A DNA stretch of 64,000 bases from Corynebacterium kalidii (GCF_022869005.1 NZ_JALIEA010000017.1:620001-684000), one strand, 5' to 3'; counted from the stretch's first letter, positions 50,628 to 59,836 are shown. Translations and numbers: made by a program. The notes: generated by a model from the letters alone, not told the origin.

Positions 50628-52174
50628 TCCCCCGCGTACTCAGCATCGCCGGCACCGACCCCACCGGAGGCGCCGGTGCACAGGCGGACATCAAGTCCAT
50701 CGGCGCCGCAGGGGGGTTCGCCATGAGCGTGGTCACCGCCCTGGTCGCCCAGAACACCCACGGCGTCCGGCAGGTCCACACCCCGGGCACCGACTTCCTG
50801 ACCGCCCAACTCGACGCCGTCTTCGACGACGTCACCGTCGACGCGGTCAAGATCGGCATGCTCGGGACCGCCGAGATCACCCGCACCGTCACCGAGTACC
50901 TCGGGCGCCACCCGGTCCCGGTCACCGTCGTCGACCCGGTGATGGTCGCCACCAGCGGCGACCGGCTGCTCACCGAAGACGCCGAAGCCGCCCTGCGTGA
51001 CCTCTGCCGGACCGTGGACGTGATCACGCCGAACCTCGCCGAACTGGCCGCCCTCGGCGGCACCACCACCGCCACGACCCTGGACGAGGCACTCGACCAG
51101 GGCCGCCGGCTCGCCGCCGGGCTGCAGACCACCGTGGTCGTCAAGGGCGGTCACCTGTCCGGCACCGCGGCCGACAACGCGGTGGTCTCACCGGACGGCC
51201 AGGTCACGGCCGTACCGGTCACCCGCGTCGACACACACAACACCCACGGCACCGGCTGCTCGCTGTCGTCGGCCCTGGCCACACGGCTCGCCGCAGGCGA
51301 CAGCCCGGCAGAGGCACTACGGTGGTCCAGCCGCTGGCTCTCCGAAGCCATCCGCCACGCCGACGACCTGCACGTCGGCACCGGCAACGGCCCGGTGGAC
51401 CACACCCACCGGGCACGACGACTGGCCCGCGCCGCCGACACCACCCCGTGGAGCCTGTCCACATCCGTCCCCGGGGCCCTCGACACCCCGGACGAGCTCG
51501 CGGCCGTGGGCGGGACGACGGCCCCCGCCGCCCGCATCCCCGCCGCCGGCCCCTGGACGGCGGCCCTGTGGCAGGCCCAGGCACCCCTGCTCGCCGCCGT
51601 CACCGAACTGCCCTTCATCACCGACCTGGGCAGCGGAGCCCTGTCCCGGGAGGACTTCGGTTTCTACCTGGCACAGGACGCGGTCTACCTGTCCCGCTAC
51701 TCCCCCGCGCTCGCCTCCCTGGGGGCCAGCGCACCCGACCCCACCTCCGCACTGTTCTGGGTCCGCGGCGCGGTCGAATGCCTCGAGGAGGAGGCCGAAC
51801 TGCACCGCTCCTGGCTGGGCGACGCCGAACCTGCCGCCCCGTCACACGTCACCGCGTCCTACACCTCGCACCTGGCGACCTGCGTGCAGTCCCGCGACCA
51901 CGTCGTCGGCGCCGCCGCCGTCCTCCCCTGCTACTGGCTCTACGCCGAGGTCGGATTGGACCTCGCCGGACGCTCCACCCCGGACAACCCCTACTCGGCC
52001 TGGCTGGACACCTACTCCGGCGACGAATTCACCGGCAGCGTACGCCAGGCGGTCTCCCTGGTGGAGGACGCGTTCGCCTCCGCCGGCCCCCGCCAGCGCG
52101 CCGAAGCCGCCCGCGCGTTCCTCGACGCGGCCCGCTGGGAGGTCGAGTTCTTCGACCAGGCCCACCGCCGCTGA
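50624..52174 (+). CDS. thiD: ThiD-TenA fusion: HMP(-P) kinase plus thiaminase II/aminopyrimidine salvage domain
   Basis: 516 residues. The N-terminal ThiD domain (about 1-255): SIAGTDPTGGAGAQADIKSI, VVDPVMVATSGDRLL, TPNLAELAALGG and the catalytic HNTHGTGCSLSSALA. After a linker (about 265-305) comes a TenA domain (to 516) with the substrate Asp in FYLAQDAVYLSRYSPAL, EEEAELHRSWLGD and the catalytic-glutamate region VSLVEDAFASAG. It phosphorylates HMP twice and salvages it from degraded thiamine. Such fusions are known in actinobacteria and yeast. ATG overlaps thiE stop (ATGA). Confidence 0.94.
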   Translation: MIPRVLSIAGTDPTGGAGAQADIKSIGAAGGFAMSVVTALVAQNTHGVRQVHTPGTDFLTAQLDAVFDDVTVDAVKIGMLGTAEITRTVTEYLGRHPVPVTVVDPVMVATSGDRLLTEDAEAALRDLCRTVDVITPNLAELAALGGTTTATTLDEALDQGRRLAAGLQTTVVVKGGHLSGTAADNAVVSPDGQVTAVPVTRVDTHNTHGTGCSLSSALATRLAAGDSPAEALRWSSRWLSEAIRHADDLHVGTGNGPVDHTHRARRLARAADTTPWSLSTSVPGALDTPDELAAVGGTTAPAARIPAAGPWTAALWQAQAPLLAAVTELPFITDLGSGALSREDFGFYLAQDAVYLSRYSPALASLGASAPDPTSALFWVRGAVECLEEEAELHRSWLGDAEPAAPSHVTASYTSHLATCVQSRDHVVGAAAVLPCYWLYAEVGLDLAGRSTPDNPYSAWLDTYSGDEFTGSVRQAVSLVEDAFASAGPRQRAEAARAFLDAARWEVEFFDQAHRR

Positions 52175-52202
52175 CCTGGCCACGGCAGCCCTAGCGGGGG
52201 AA

Positions 52203-52748
52203 CTACCCGCGGGGCACCACCACGGTGCGCAGCTCCGTGGTCGCGCACAACTTCCCGGTGCCGGCGTTGACGTGCTCGATGCGCCAGAGCTGACTGGTCC
52301 GCCCCGTGTGCACCGCACGCGCCGTCGACCGGATCACGTCACCGGGGGTCGAGGGCCGCAGGAAGTTCGTCGAGTTGGTCGTCCCCATCACCATCCCCCC
52401 GCCGCCGGCGATGAAACCGGCGAAGGACCCCGCCGACTCCCCCATCGTCGCGTAGACCCCGCCGTTGGTGATCCCCCACGGCTGCACGTGCGCCTCGGCC
52501 ACCGTCAACTCCACGACGACCTCGGGCACGAACTCCACGTACCGCAGCCCGAGCGTGCGGTCCAGCGAGGGGATGGAGGAACTGAAGAGCTCCGAGAGCT
52601 CCGCGGTCTGTCCCTCGCTGAGCTCACCGGCACTCGCCGACGTCATCAGTTCCAGCATCCGCTCCAGCGCACCGTCCGGCACCCCCGTCCCGTCCGTCCC
52701 CTGTGCCGCGCCCTCTGCCGACTCTGCCGACTGTGCCGCCTGTGTCAT
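52203..52748 (-). CDS. PaaI-type hotdog thioesterase
   Basis: 181 residues. A Ser/Glu/Ala-rich N-terminus (1-50) then a hotdog domain: HVQPWGITNGGVYATMGESAGSFAG in part, with NGG preceding the Glu on the central helix, and NSTNFLRPSTPGDVIRSTA. Acyl-CoA hydrolysis inferred. The ATG at 52748 has GAGGAG upstream. Convergent with the thiamine operon, with 28 nt between stops. Confidence 0.85.
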   Translation of the reverse strand: MTQAAQSAESAEGAAQGTDGTGVPDGALERMLELMTSASAGELSEGQTAELSELFSSSIPSLDRTLGLRYVEFVPEVVVELTVAEAHVQPWGITNGGVYATMGESAGSFAGFIAGGGGMVMGTTNSTNFLRPSTPGDVIRSTARAVHTGRTSQLWRIEHVNAGTGKLCATTELRTVVVPRG

Positions 52749-52838
52749 CGTCCGTGTCTCCTCGCGTCCGTGCGTCCTGTATTCCGCAGAGTCTAGCGAC
52801 AGGCGCCCCGCGGCGGGCGGAGTTGGCGCACCGGGGGC

Positions 52839-52844
52839 TATCAT
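52839..52844 (+). promoter_or_regulatory. Putative leaderless -10 (TATCAT) for gnd
   Basis: TATCAT ends 8 nt before the ATG at 52853; no ribosome site between. Confidence 0.55.
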
Positions 52845-52852
52845 GGATCACC

Positions 52853-54301
52853 ATGACAGAATCCTCCGCACAGATCGGCGTTGTCGGCCTCGCAGTGATG
52901 GGCTCCAACATCGCCCGGAACTTCGCGAACCACGGCCACACCGTAGCCGTCTACAACCGCACCGCCGCCAAAACGGACGCGTTCATGGCCGACTTCGGCG
53001 ACACCGGCAGCTTCGTGCCCTCCGCCACCGTCGACGAGTTCGTCGCCTCGCTGGAACGCCCGCGCCGGGCGCTGATCATGGTGCAGGCCGGCCCCGCCAC
53101 CGACACGGTGATCTCCCAGCTCGCCGACGCCATGGAGCCCGGCGACATCATCATCGACGGCGGCAACGCCCTGTACACCGACACCATCCGCCGCGAAGCC
53201 GAGATGTCCGCCCGTGGCCTGCACTTCGTCGGCGCCGGCATCTCCGGCGGCGAGGAGGGCGCCCTCAACGGCCCCGCGATCATGCCCGGTGGCCCTGCGG
53301 AATCCTACCGGTCCCTCGGCCCGCTGCTCGAGGACATCTCCGCCAAGGTCGACGGCACCCCGTGCTGCACCCACATCGGCCCCGACGGCGCCGGCCACTT
53401 CGTCAAGATGGTCCACAACGGCATCGAGTACGCCGACATGCAGGTCATCGGCGAGGCCTACCACCTGCTGCGGTACGCCGCCGGAATCGAGCCCGCCGAA
53501 ATCGCCGACATCTTCCGCACCTGGAACGACGGCGACCTGGACTCCTACCTGATCGAGATCACCGCCGAGGTGCTCTCGCAGACCGACGCCGCCACCGGCA
53601 AGCCCCTCATCGACGTCATTGTCGACGCCGCCGGGCAGAAGGGTACGGGCCGCTGGACGGTCAAGGCCGCCCTGGACCTCGGCATCCCCACGACCGGCAT
53701 CGGCGAGGCCGTCTTCGCCCGTGCGCTGTCCGGTGCCCGTGACCAGCGCGCCGCGACGACCGGGAACCTCCCCTCCGGTGCACTGACCACCCTCGAGGCC
53801 CTCGGTGTGTCCCGGGACGACTTCGTCGAGGACGTCCGTCGGGCACTGTACGCGTCGAAGCTCGTCGCCTACGCCCAGGGATTCGACGAGATCAAGGCCG
53901 GCTCCGACGAACACGGCTGGGACGTCGACCCCCGCGACCTGGCGACGATCTGGCGCGGCGGATGCATCATCCGTGCGAAGTTCCTCAACCGGATCGTCGA
54001 CGCCTACAACACCGACCCGGACGTCCAGTCCCTGCTGCTCGACCCCTACTTCAACAACGAGGTCAGCTCCCTGGTGGACTCCTGGCGACGGGTCGTCGTG
54101 GCCTCCACCCAGCTCGGCCTGCCGATCCCGGTGTTCGCCTCCTCGCTGTCCTACTACGACTCGCTGCGGTCCGAGCGGCTCCCCGCCGCGCTGATCCAGG
54201 GCCAACGCGACTTCTTCGGTGCGCACACCTACGAGCGCACCGACCGGGACGGCCACTTCCACACCCTCTGGTCCGGCGACCGCAGTGAGGTGGAAGCGTA
54301 A
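52853..54301 (+). CDS. gnd: 6-phosphogluconate dehydrogenase, decarboxylating
   Basis: 482 residues, the usual length of the NADP-dependent form. N-terminal Rossmann loop VVGLAVMGSNIARNFANHG with NRT (NADP-type ribose contact), DGGNALYTDTIRRE, the signature IGPDGAGHFVKMVHNGIEY with catalytic Lys, and the C-terminal RAHTYERTD-like AHTYERTDRDGHFH. It converts 6-phosphogluconate to ribulose-5-phosphate and CO2 with NADPH formation in the pentose phosphate pathway. Leaderless start probable. Confidence 0.96.
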   Translation: MTESSAQIGVVGLAVMGSNIARNFANHGHTVAVYNRTAAKTDAFMADFGDTGSFVPSATVDEFVASLERPRRALIMVQAGPATDTVISQLADAMEPGDIIIDGGNALYTDTIRREAEMSARGLHFVGAGISGGEEGALNGPAIMPGGPAESYRSLGPLLEDISAKVDGTPCCTHIGPDGAGHFVKMVHNGIEYADMQVIGEAYHLLRYAAGIEPAEIADIFRTWNDGDLDSYLIEITAEVLSQTDAATGKPLIDVIVDAAGQKGTGRWTVKAALDLGIPTTGIGEAVFARALSGARDQRAATTGNLPSGALTTLEALGVSRDDFVEDVRRALYASKLVAYAQGFDEIKAGSDEHGWDVDPRDLATIWRGGCIIRAKFLNRIVDAYNTDPDVQSLLLDPYFNNEVSSLVDSWRRVVVASTQLGLPIPVFASSLSYYDSLRSERLPAALIQGQRDFFGAHTYERTDRDGHFHTLWSGDRSEVEA

Positions 54302-54304
54302 CCC

Positions 54305-55798
54305 GTGTCAGGTCAACAGCAAGGACGGCGCGACACCAACGCCGGGTCGAAGAACCGGCGACGGAAAGTCGTCCGCGGCAGCCGCGCGGCGGAGGCCACC
54401 GGGTCGTCACGGGGATCCTCCTCAGGGTCCCCGCAGGGCTCGGGCCGGGGTCAGCGTTCACAGCAGAAGAAGAGCGGCCGTCCGCAGGACAGGAACAACC
54501 AGACGCGTTCCCGGCGTCGTCCCCAACAGCCGCGGATCCACCAGGAGAAGCGGCAGCCGCAGGGCACCGAGCCCCGTGCCACCCCTGCCACCCCCGTCAC
54601 CCCGGTGCCCACCGGCCCCGCCGCCGGGGTCGACACCTCGGTGCTCTTCGCCGACATGGGTCTGCCTGACCCGGTGGTCAAGGAGCTCTCCGCACAGGGA
54701 CTCAAGCACCCCTTCCCCATCCAGGCCGCGGCCATCCCGGACGCCCTGGCGGGCAAGGACGTGCTCGGACGGGGTCCCACCGGCTCCGGCAAGACCTTCA
54801 CCTTCGGACTCCCCGTCATCACCCGGCTCACCGGTGCGGCCTCCCGCCCCGGTAAACCCCGGGCGTTGATCCTGGTCCCCACCCGCGAGCTCGCACAGCA
54901 GGTCGCCGGTCGGCTCCGTCCGCTGGCGGAGTCCGTGGGACAGCGGATCATCGAGGTCGTCGGTGGGGTCAACATCAAGCGCAACCTCACCGCACTCGCC
55001 CGTCCGGTCGACATCCTCGTCGCCACCCCGGGCCGTGCCGAGGACCTCATCCGGCAGAAGGCGCTCAACCTCGGCGAGGTCGAGATCATCGCCCTCGACG
55101 AAGCCGACCAGATGGCGGACATGGGGTTCCTGCCCCAGGTCCGTCGCCTCGTCGACCACGTTCCCGCCGACGCCCAGCACCTGTTCTTCTCCGCCACCCT
55201 CGACGGTGACATCAAGGTGCTGGTCCAGCGGTACATGAACGACCCGGTCACCCACTCCACCGGTGAGGTCCGGGCGAAGGTCGACACCATGTCGCACTTC
55301 CTCGGCGTGGTGGACGACAAGCCGGCGAGGAACGACGTCGTCCTCCAGCTGGGCCGCGCGTCCACCCGGACGATCATGTTCATGCGCACCAAGCACACCG
55401 TCGACCGTCAAGTGAAGAAGCTTGTCCGTGACGGCGTCCCGGCGGTCGGCATCCACGGCAACAAGGGGCAGGGCGCGCGTACCCGCGCGATCGAGGAGTT
55501 CTCCGACGGACGGGCCACCGTCCTCGTCGCGACCGACATCGCCGCGCGCGGGATCGACATCAAGGGCGTCGACCTGGTCGTCCACATCGACCCCCCTGCC
55601 GAGCACAAGGCCTACGTGCACCGTGCCGGCCGGACCGCGCGGGCCGGTGAGGCAGGTACCGTCCTGACACTGACCACCGCGGAGACCCGGCGGGAGACCG
55701 AGCAGATGATGCGCAAGGCCGGAGTCAGCCCCACCGAATGGGTGCTGGACCGCCACGGCGTCACCGCCTACCTCGGCGAGCTGGGGCTGGACAGGTAG
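54305..55798 (+). CDS. DEAD-box RNA helicase
   Basis: 497 residues. A basic, Ser/Gln/Arg-rich N-terminal extension (1-105) that could bind RNA precedes RecA-like domain 1: Q motif FPIQAAAIPDALAGKD, Walker A GPTGSGKT, LVPTRELAQQ, DEAD in ALDEADQMADMGF and SAT. Domain 2 has ATDIAARGID and HRAGRTARAG. Unwinds RNA with ATP; role in ribosome assembly or mRNA decay inferred. GTG start 3 nt after the gnd stop. Confidence 0.92.
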   Translation: MSGQQQGRRDTNAGSKNRRRKVVRGSRAAEATGSSRGSSSGSPQGSGRGQRSQQKKSGRPQDRNNQTRSRRRPQQPRIHQEKRQPQGTEPRATPATPVTPVPTGPAAGVDTSVLFADMGLPDPVVKELSAQGLKHPFPIQAAAIPDALAGKDVLGRGPTGSGKTFTFGLPVITRLTGAASRPGKPRALILVPTRELAQQVAGRLRPLAESVGQRIIEVVGGVNIKRNLTALARPVDILVATPGRAEDLIRQKALNLGEVEIIALDEADQMADMGFLPQVRRLVDHVPADAQHLFFSATLDGDIKVLVQRYMNDPVTHSTGEVRAKVDTMSHFLGVVDDKPARNDVVLQLGRASTRTIMFMRTKHTVDRQVKKLVRDGVPAVGIHGNKGQGARTRAIEEFSDGRATVLVATDIAARGIDIKGVDLVVHIDPPAEHKAYVHRAGRTARAGEAGTVLTLTTAETRRETEQMMRKAGVSPTEWVLDRHGVTAYLGELGLDR

Positions 55799-55805
55799 TA
55801 CGGGG

Positions 55806-57197
55806 ATGGACCTCCTGCTCAGCATCCTGGGTCTGGCGGGCTTCGTGTTGCTGACCGCCGGCACCGGGGTCTTCGTCGCCGTCGAGTTCTCCACGACCAG
55901 TCTGGAACGCTCGACGATCGAGCACGACGTCGCCGTCCGCGGCGACGCCGCCTCGAAGATGGTCAGACGGGCCCACAGCGACCTCAGCTTCATGCTCTCC
56001 GGGTCGCAGCTGGGGATCACCGTGACGACCCTGGCCACCGGCTATCTCGCCGAACCGATCCTCGCCAGGTACTTCACCCCGGTGCTCGAACTCGTCGGCC
56101 TGGGCGCGTCCGCGTCGACATCGGTGGCGCTGATCCTCAGTCTGGTCATCGCCACTGTCCTGTCGATGGTCTTCGGCGAGCTCGTCCCGAAGAACCTCGC
56201 CATCGCCAATCCGTTGCAGACCGCGCGGCTGCTGACACGTCCGGTGTGGATCTTCAACACCCTGTTCCACCGGTTCATCCAGCTGATGAACAACGCCGCC
56301 AACGTCATCGTGCGCCGGTTCGGCGTCGAACCCGCCGATGAACTGGCCTCGGCGCGGTCCCCGCAGGAGCTCTCGGCGCTTGTACGGCACTCCACCGGCG
56401 CCGACGGGTTCGACCAGTCCAAGGTGCGCATCCTCGACCGGTCCCTGAAGTTCGGCGACGCCAGTGCGGAGGATTTCATGACCCCACGTTCCACCGTGGA
56501 CACCCTGGAGACCACCGACTCCGCGCTCGACCTCATCCGCCAGGCGCACGAGTCCGGGCACTCCCGGTTCCCCGTGGTCAACGGGGACCTCGACGAGACC
56601 ATCGGCGTCGTCCACGTCAAGGACGCCCTGACGATCCCGGCGGCCGAGCGCGCCACCACGCCGGTGCGCGACCTGGCCCGGCGGGTGCCCACCGTGCCGA
56701 CGAGTCTCGGCGGCGACGCCGTCCTCAACCTCGTCCGGTCCGCCGGATCCCAGCTCGTCCTCGTCGTCGACGAGTACGGCGGCACCGCCGGCATCGTCTC
56801 CATCGAGGACGTCGTCGAGGAGATCCTCGGCGAGGTCTGGGACGAACACGACGACCGGACCGACTCCGAGGTCCAGCGCAGCGGACAGTTCTGGGACCTC
56901 TCGGGACTGGTGCGGTGCGATGAACTCGAGGACGCCTGCGGGTACGCCGCCCCCGACGGTCCCTACGAGACGCTCGGTGGCCTGGTGATGGCCACGCTGG
57001 GACGCATCCCCACCGAAGGAGACCGCGTCCTGCTGCCACCGAGCGAACGGGACCTGGTCGAGCGCGTCACCGACGGTCACCCCGTCCGGTGGGAGGCGGC
57101 CGTGGTGTCCATGGACAACCGACGGATCGACCGGGTCCAGCTGCGCCCGGTCCCCGACAGCCACGTCGTGGACGGGGACGGTGAGCACCGTGAATGA
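55806..57197 (+). CDS. CNNM/CorC-family (hemolysin-like) membrane protein, copy 1
   Basis: 463 residues in the order DUF21 membrane domain with about four helices (1-165), two CBS domains (about 215-340), and a CorC_HlyC domain (about 350-440). The DUF21 motifs FVAVEFSTTSLERS and LVFGELVPKNLAIA-like FGELVPKNLAIA are present. This family is linked to Mg2+ or Co2+ efflux. Next to a paralogue lacking the last domain. Starts 7 nt after the helicase stop. Confidence 0.9.
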   Translation: MDLLLSILGLAGFVLLTAGTGVFVAVEFSTTSLERSTIEHDVAVRGDAASKMVRRAHSDLSFMLSGSQLGITVTTLATGYLAEPILARYFTPVLELVGLGASASTSVALILSLVIATVLSMVFGELVPKNLAIANPLQTARLLTRPVWIFNTLFHRFIQLMNNAANVIVRRFGVEPADELASARSPQELSALVRHSTGADGFDQSKVRILDRSLKFGDASAEDFMTPRSTVDTLETTDSALDLIRQAHESGHSRFPVVNGDLDETIGVVHVKDALTIPAAERATTPVRDLARRVPTVPTSLGGDAVLNLVRSAGSQLVLVVDEYGGTAGIVSIEDVVEEILGEVWDEHDDRTDSEVQRSGQFWDLSGLVRCDELEDACGYAAPDGPYETLGGLVMATLGRIPTEGDRVLLPPSERDLVERVTDGHPVRWEAAVVSMDNRRIDRVQLRPVPDSHVVDGDGEHRE

Positions 57198-58251
57198 CCT
57201 CTGGGCCATCGCCTTCGCCGTCCTGCTGCTGGGTCTGAACGCCTTCTTCGTCGGTGTGGAGTTCTCCCTGATCTCCTCGCGTCGCGACCGGCTGGAGAAC
57301 ATGATCGCCGCAGGCAACCGCCGTGCCGGCAAGGTCCTGTACGCCATCGAACACCTCACGATCATGCTCGCCGGGGCACAGTTCGGCATCACCGTGGCCT
57401 CGGTGCTCCTCGGCAAAGTCGGCGAACCCGCCATCGCCCACCTGATCGAGGCGCCGTTCCACGCCGCGGGGCTCCCTGAGAACCTGCTGCACCCGGTGTC
57501 CTTCGCGATCTCGCTGCTGATCGTCACGGTCCTGCACATCATCCTCGGCGAGATGGTGCCGAAGAACATCGCCCTCGCCGGCCCGGAGTCGGTGGCCACC
57601 GTCCTGGTGGCACCGCACCTGCTGTTCTGCCGTCTCGTGCACCCGGTGATGGCACTGCTCAACTGGATCGCGAGGATCACCCTGAAGATGGTCGGGGTCG
57701 AGCAGAAGGACGAGCTGGACTCCACGGTCTCCCCGTCGGAGCTGTCCCAGATGATCGCCGAGTCGCGGTCCGAGGGACTGATCGGCCCGTCCGAGGCAAC
57801 GCGCCTGTCGAAGGCCCTGAACTCCTCGAAGCGCACCCTCAGCGAGGTCGTGATCCCCCGCTCGGCCGTGCACACCATCCCGGTCGACCCGACCACCGGG
57901 AGGATCACCGTCGGTCAGGTCGAGGACGCCGTGTCGCAGACCGGCTACTCACGGTTCCCCGTCACCGGGCCGTCCGGCGACTACCTGGGGTACATCCACG
58001 TCAAGGACGTCCTCGACAACCTGCTCGATCCCGCCACCGGGCCCGACCAGCTCGTCGACCGGCACGACATCCGCACGCTGATCACCGTGGAGGGCGGGGT
58101 GAACTTCGACCACGCGATGAAGGAGCTGCGCAGGACGAGTTCGCACATGGCCCAGATCTCCGACAACGGCACCGTGGTCGGGGTGATCACCCTCGAGGAC
58201 GTCATCGAGGAGCTCGTGGGAACCGTGCGGGACTGGACCCATGACGACTGA
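57181..58251 (+). CDS. CNNM/CorC-family membrane protein, copy 2 (no CorC_HlyC domain)
   Basis: 356 residues. DUF21 membrane region (FVGVEFSLISSRRDRLE; GEMVPKNIALAGPE) plus a CBS pair (about 215-350), ending before any CorC_HlyC domain. The GTG at 57181 overlaps the upstream gene by 17 nt; a second GTG at 57190 is equally possible. Adjacent long/short CNNM pairs are common in actinobacteria and may form hetero-dimers. Confidence 0.9.
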   Translation: MSTVNDLWAIAFAVLLLGLNAFFVGVEFSLISSRRDRLENMIAAGNRRAGKVLYAIEHLTIMLAGAQFGITVASVLLGKVGEPAIAHLIEAPFHAAGLPENLLHPVSFAISLLIVTVLHIILGEMVPKNIALAGPESVATVLVAPHLLFCRLVHPVMALLNWIARITLKMVGVEQKDELDSTVSPSELSQMIAESRSEGLIGPSEATRLSKALNSSKRTLSEVVIPRSAVHTIPVDPTTGRITVGQVEDAVSQTGYSRFPVTGPSGDYLGYIHVKDVLDNLLDPATGPDQLVDRHDIRTLITVEGGVNFDHAMKELRRTSSHMAQISDNGTVVGVITLEDVIEELVGTVRDWTHDD

Positions 58252-58295
58252 ACCGCAGGTGCGGCGCCTCCGATACTCAGTTCATGCTGCATGGC

Positions 58296-58330
58296 ACTCT
58301 CCGGGCAGATATATATAGATCATCATCCAT
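58296..58330 (+). promoter_or_regulatory. AT-rich promoter region of the small secreted protein
   Basis: TATATATAGAT (58310-58320) gives a strong -10-like element, with TGGCAC about 16 nt upstream as possible -35. AT content here stands out from the surrounding DNA. A good ribosome site (GAGAGGAAAG) follows. Confidence 0.5.
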
Positions 58331-58349
58331 CTGACCGAGAGGAAAGCTC

Positions 58350-58724
58350 ATGAAGCGTTCTATGAAGCTCGCAGCGGCCGCTGTCGCCGCCGCAACGACG
58401 ATCGGCGTGGCCGCTCCGGCCGCCAACGCTGCAACAACCGATCAGGGCCTGTACCCGCGGACGGGTCAGATTTACATCGACCCGGTGACGACGAAGGTCC
58501 TTGCGGCCACGCCTTCAGGCGAAGTTGCCCACACTGCGGCGAGGCTCGTGCACTCGACCGGACAGATGACGACGACTGTTCTCGTTCTTTCGTCGGCGAA
58601 GTACCGTATCGACCACGACATTGCGGAAGCGGCCCGGTACCCGCACGGTAGCGTGTCGATTCATTGGGAGATCCGCGACGGCGGCGAGACTGTCCGGCAT
58701 ACCGCCATCGTGAACAAGGGGTAA
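58350..58724 (+). CDS. Small secreted protein, unknown family
   Basis: 124 residues. A clear Sec signal (KRSMKLAAAAVAAATTIGVAA) with cleavage likely after AANA, then a ~98-residue mature part (TTDQGLYPRTGQIYIDPVTTKV onward in part) with no cysteine and mostly beta-prone segments. GC and third-position use are lower than in neighbours, hinting at recent acquisition. No homologue family recognised. Confidence 0.7.
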   Translation: MKRSMKLAAAAVAAATTIGVAAPAANAATTDQGLYPRTGQIYIDPVTTKVLAATPSGEVAHTAARLVHSTGQMTTTVLVLSSAKYRIDHDIAEAARYPHGSVSIHWEIRDGGETVRHTAIVNKG

Positions 58725-58787
58725 GCGCTCTAATCCTGTTCCCGACTTGTCAGTTGGCCGGGGGCACGGGCGCGGTGTGAACACCAC

Positions 58788-59387
58788 CTATCGAGATGCG
58801 AGGTCGATACTCGCGACGAGGGGTGCGACGGTGACAACGAGTATGAATACACGTTCCACGATTCCGAACGCACAGTTGCGGAGCGGACGCAGGACGAGTG
58901 CGATGACGAGCGCTGCAAGCGTAAGACCTGCAGCAACATCGAGCACACTGAGTATCTGTCCGGCTGGGTCGCGCACGAGCCGACCCAATGGGCCGATGGT
59001 CGAGTACGCGAGGGTGAACCAGAGGACCGCGGCCAGGAGATGCACACGCCCGCGTAGCGTCGTCTGCGAGCCCGTCCTGTCAGTCGGGACCAGAGGCATC
59101 GCGGCCAGGAGCAGGCCGAGGGCGAGAAGCCAGAACCCCAGGCCGGCTCTCGCGTCGCCGAGGTCTGTGTGCAGCACGACCGCGGAGCCCAGGGCTATCC
59201 ACGCCATAGCCGCTGCCCATGATGCTGTCGTGGCCAGCACCCGAGTCCGCGCCGCATCGGCGACGGCGTAGTCGCTGACAGGGTCGCGGACTGGATCGAC
59301 ACCGCCCGGCAACAGTTGCAGTAGGAACAGCAGGAGCAGTCGGGCGGAGAACAGCACGACCGCGAGGACGAAGAGGGGGTCAGCCAT
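58788..59387 (-). CDS. DUF998 family membrane protein
   Basis: 199 residues with six predicted helices. The N-terminal PVSDYAVAD motif is typical of DUF998. Function unknown. Expressed from a MerR-type promoter with a 19-bp spacer that is shared with the divergent merR gene, so it is probably the target of that regulator. Confidence 0.82.
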   Translation of the reverse strand: MADPLFVLAVVLFSARLLLLFLLQLLPGGVDPVRDPVSDYAVADAARTRVLATTASWAAAMAWIALGSAVVLHTDLGDARAGLGFWLLALGLLLAAMPLVPTDRTGSQTTLRGRVHLLAAVLWFTLAYSTIGPLGRLVRDPAGQILSVLDVAAGLTLAALVIALVLRPLRNCAFGIVERVFILVVTVAPLVASIDLASR

Positions 59388-59430
59388 AGGAAGCCTTCCA
59401 TAGGATAGCCGGAGACGAGGACTGGTTCGG

Positions 59431-59461
59431 ACTCTAGAGATTCAAGTACCTTGAAGGTCAA
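59431..59461 (-). promoter_or_regulatory. MerR-type promoter with 19-bp spacer and operator
   Basis: Minus strand: -35 TTGACC (59461-59456), spacer of exactly 19 nt, -10 TAGAGT (59436-59431). The spacer holds the perfect palindrome TTCAAG-GTA-CTTGAA (59441-59455). Long spacers with a dyad are the hallmark of MerR-activated promoters, which the regulator untwists. It drives the DUF998 gene. Confidence 0.8.
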
Positions 59462-59470
59462 GGAGGATTC

Positions 59471-59836
59471 ATGAGGATCAGTGAAGTCGCACGTAGAACC
59501 GGGCTTTCCCCTTCAGCGATCCGCTACTACGAGCAGGAGGACATGTTCGGTCCCGGCCAGATCGAACGTGCGTCCAATGGCTACAGGGTGTACAGTCCGG
59601 ACGCTCTACGTCGTCTCGGTCTCATCCAGGCGGGAAGGGACGCCGGTTTTTCGCTCGCGGAGATGAAGACCCGCTTGCGCGACTGGGAGACTCTGCCGGA
59701 CGACGAGCGGGTCACGCTGCTGGAGACACAGCTGGATGTCATCGAGGAACGGATCGAGCGTCTGACCAAGAGTCGGGCGACTGTTCACGAGGCACTCGAA
59801 GTTCTGAGGTCAGGGGACCACCGCGCGGGTAGATGA
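59471..59836 (+). CDS. MerR-family transcriptional regulator
   Basis: 121 residues. N-terminal winged helix MRISEVARRTGLSPSAIRYY, then the EQEDMFGPGQIERASNGYRVYSPDALRRL wing in part, and a C-terminal coiled coil (about 75-112). No effector-type cysteine cluster, so a metal or redox role is unlikely; more like the small-molecule or SoxR-unlike branch. AGGA before the ATG. Divergent from the DUF998 gene across a MerR operator. Confidence 0.9.
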   Translation: MRISEVARRTGLSPSAIRYYEQEDMFGPGQIERASNGYRVYSPDALRRLGLIQAGRDAGFSLAEMKTRLRDWETLPDDERVTLLETQLDVIEERIERLTKSRATVHEALEVLRSGDHRAGR

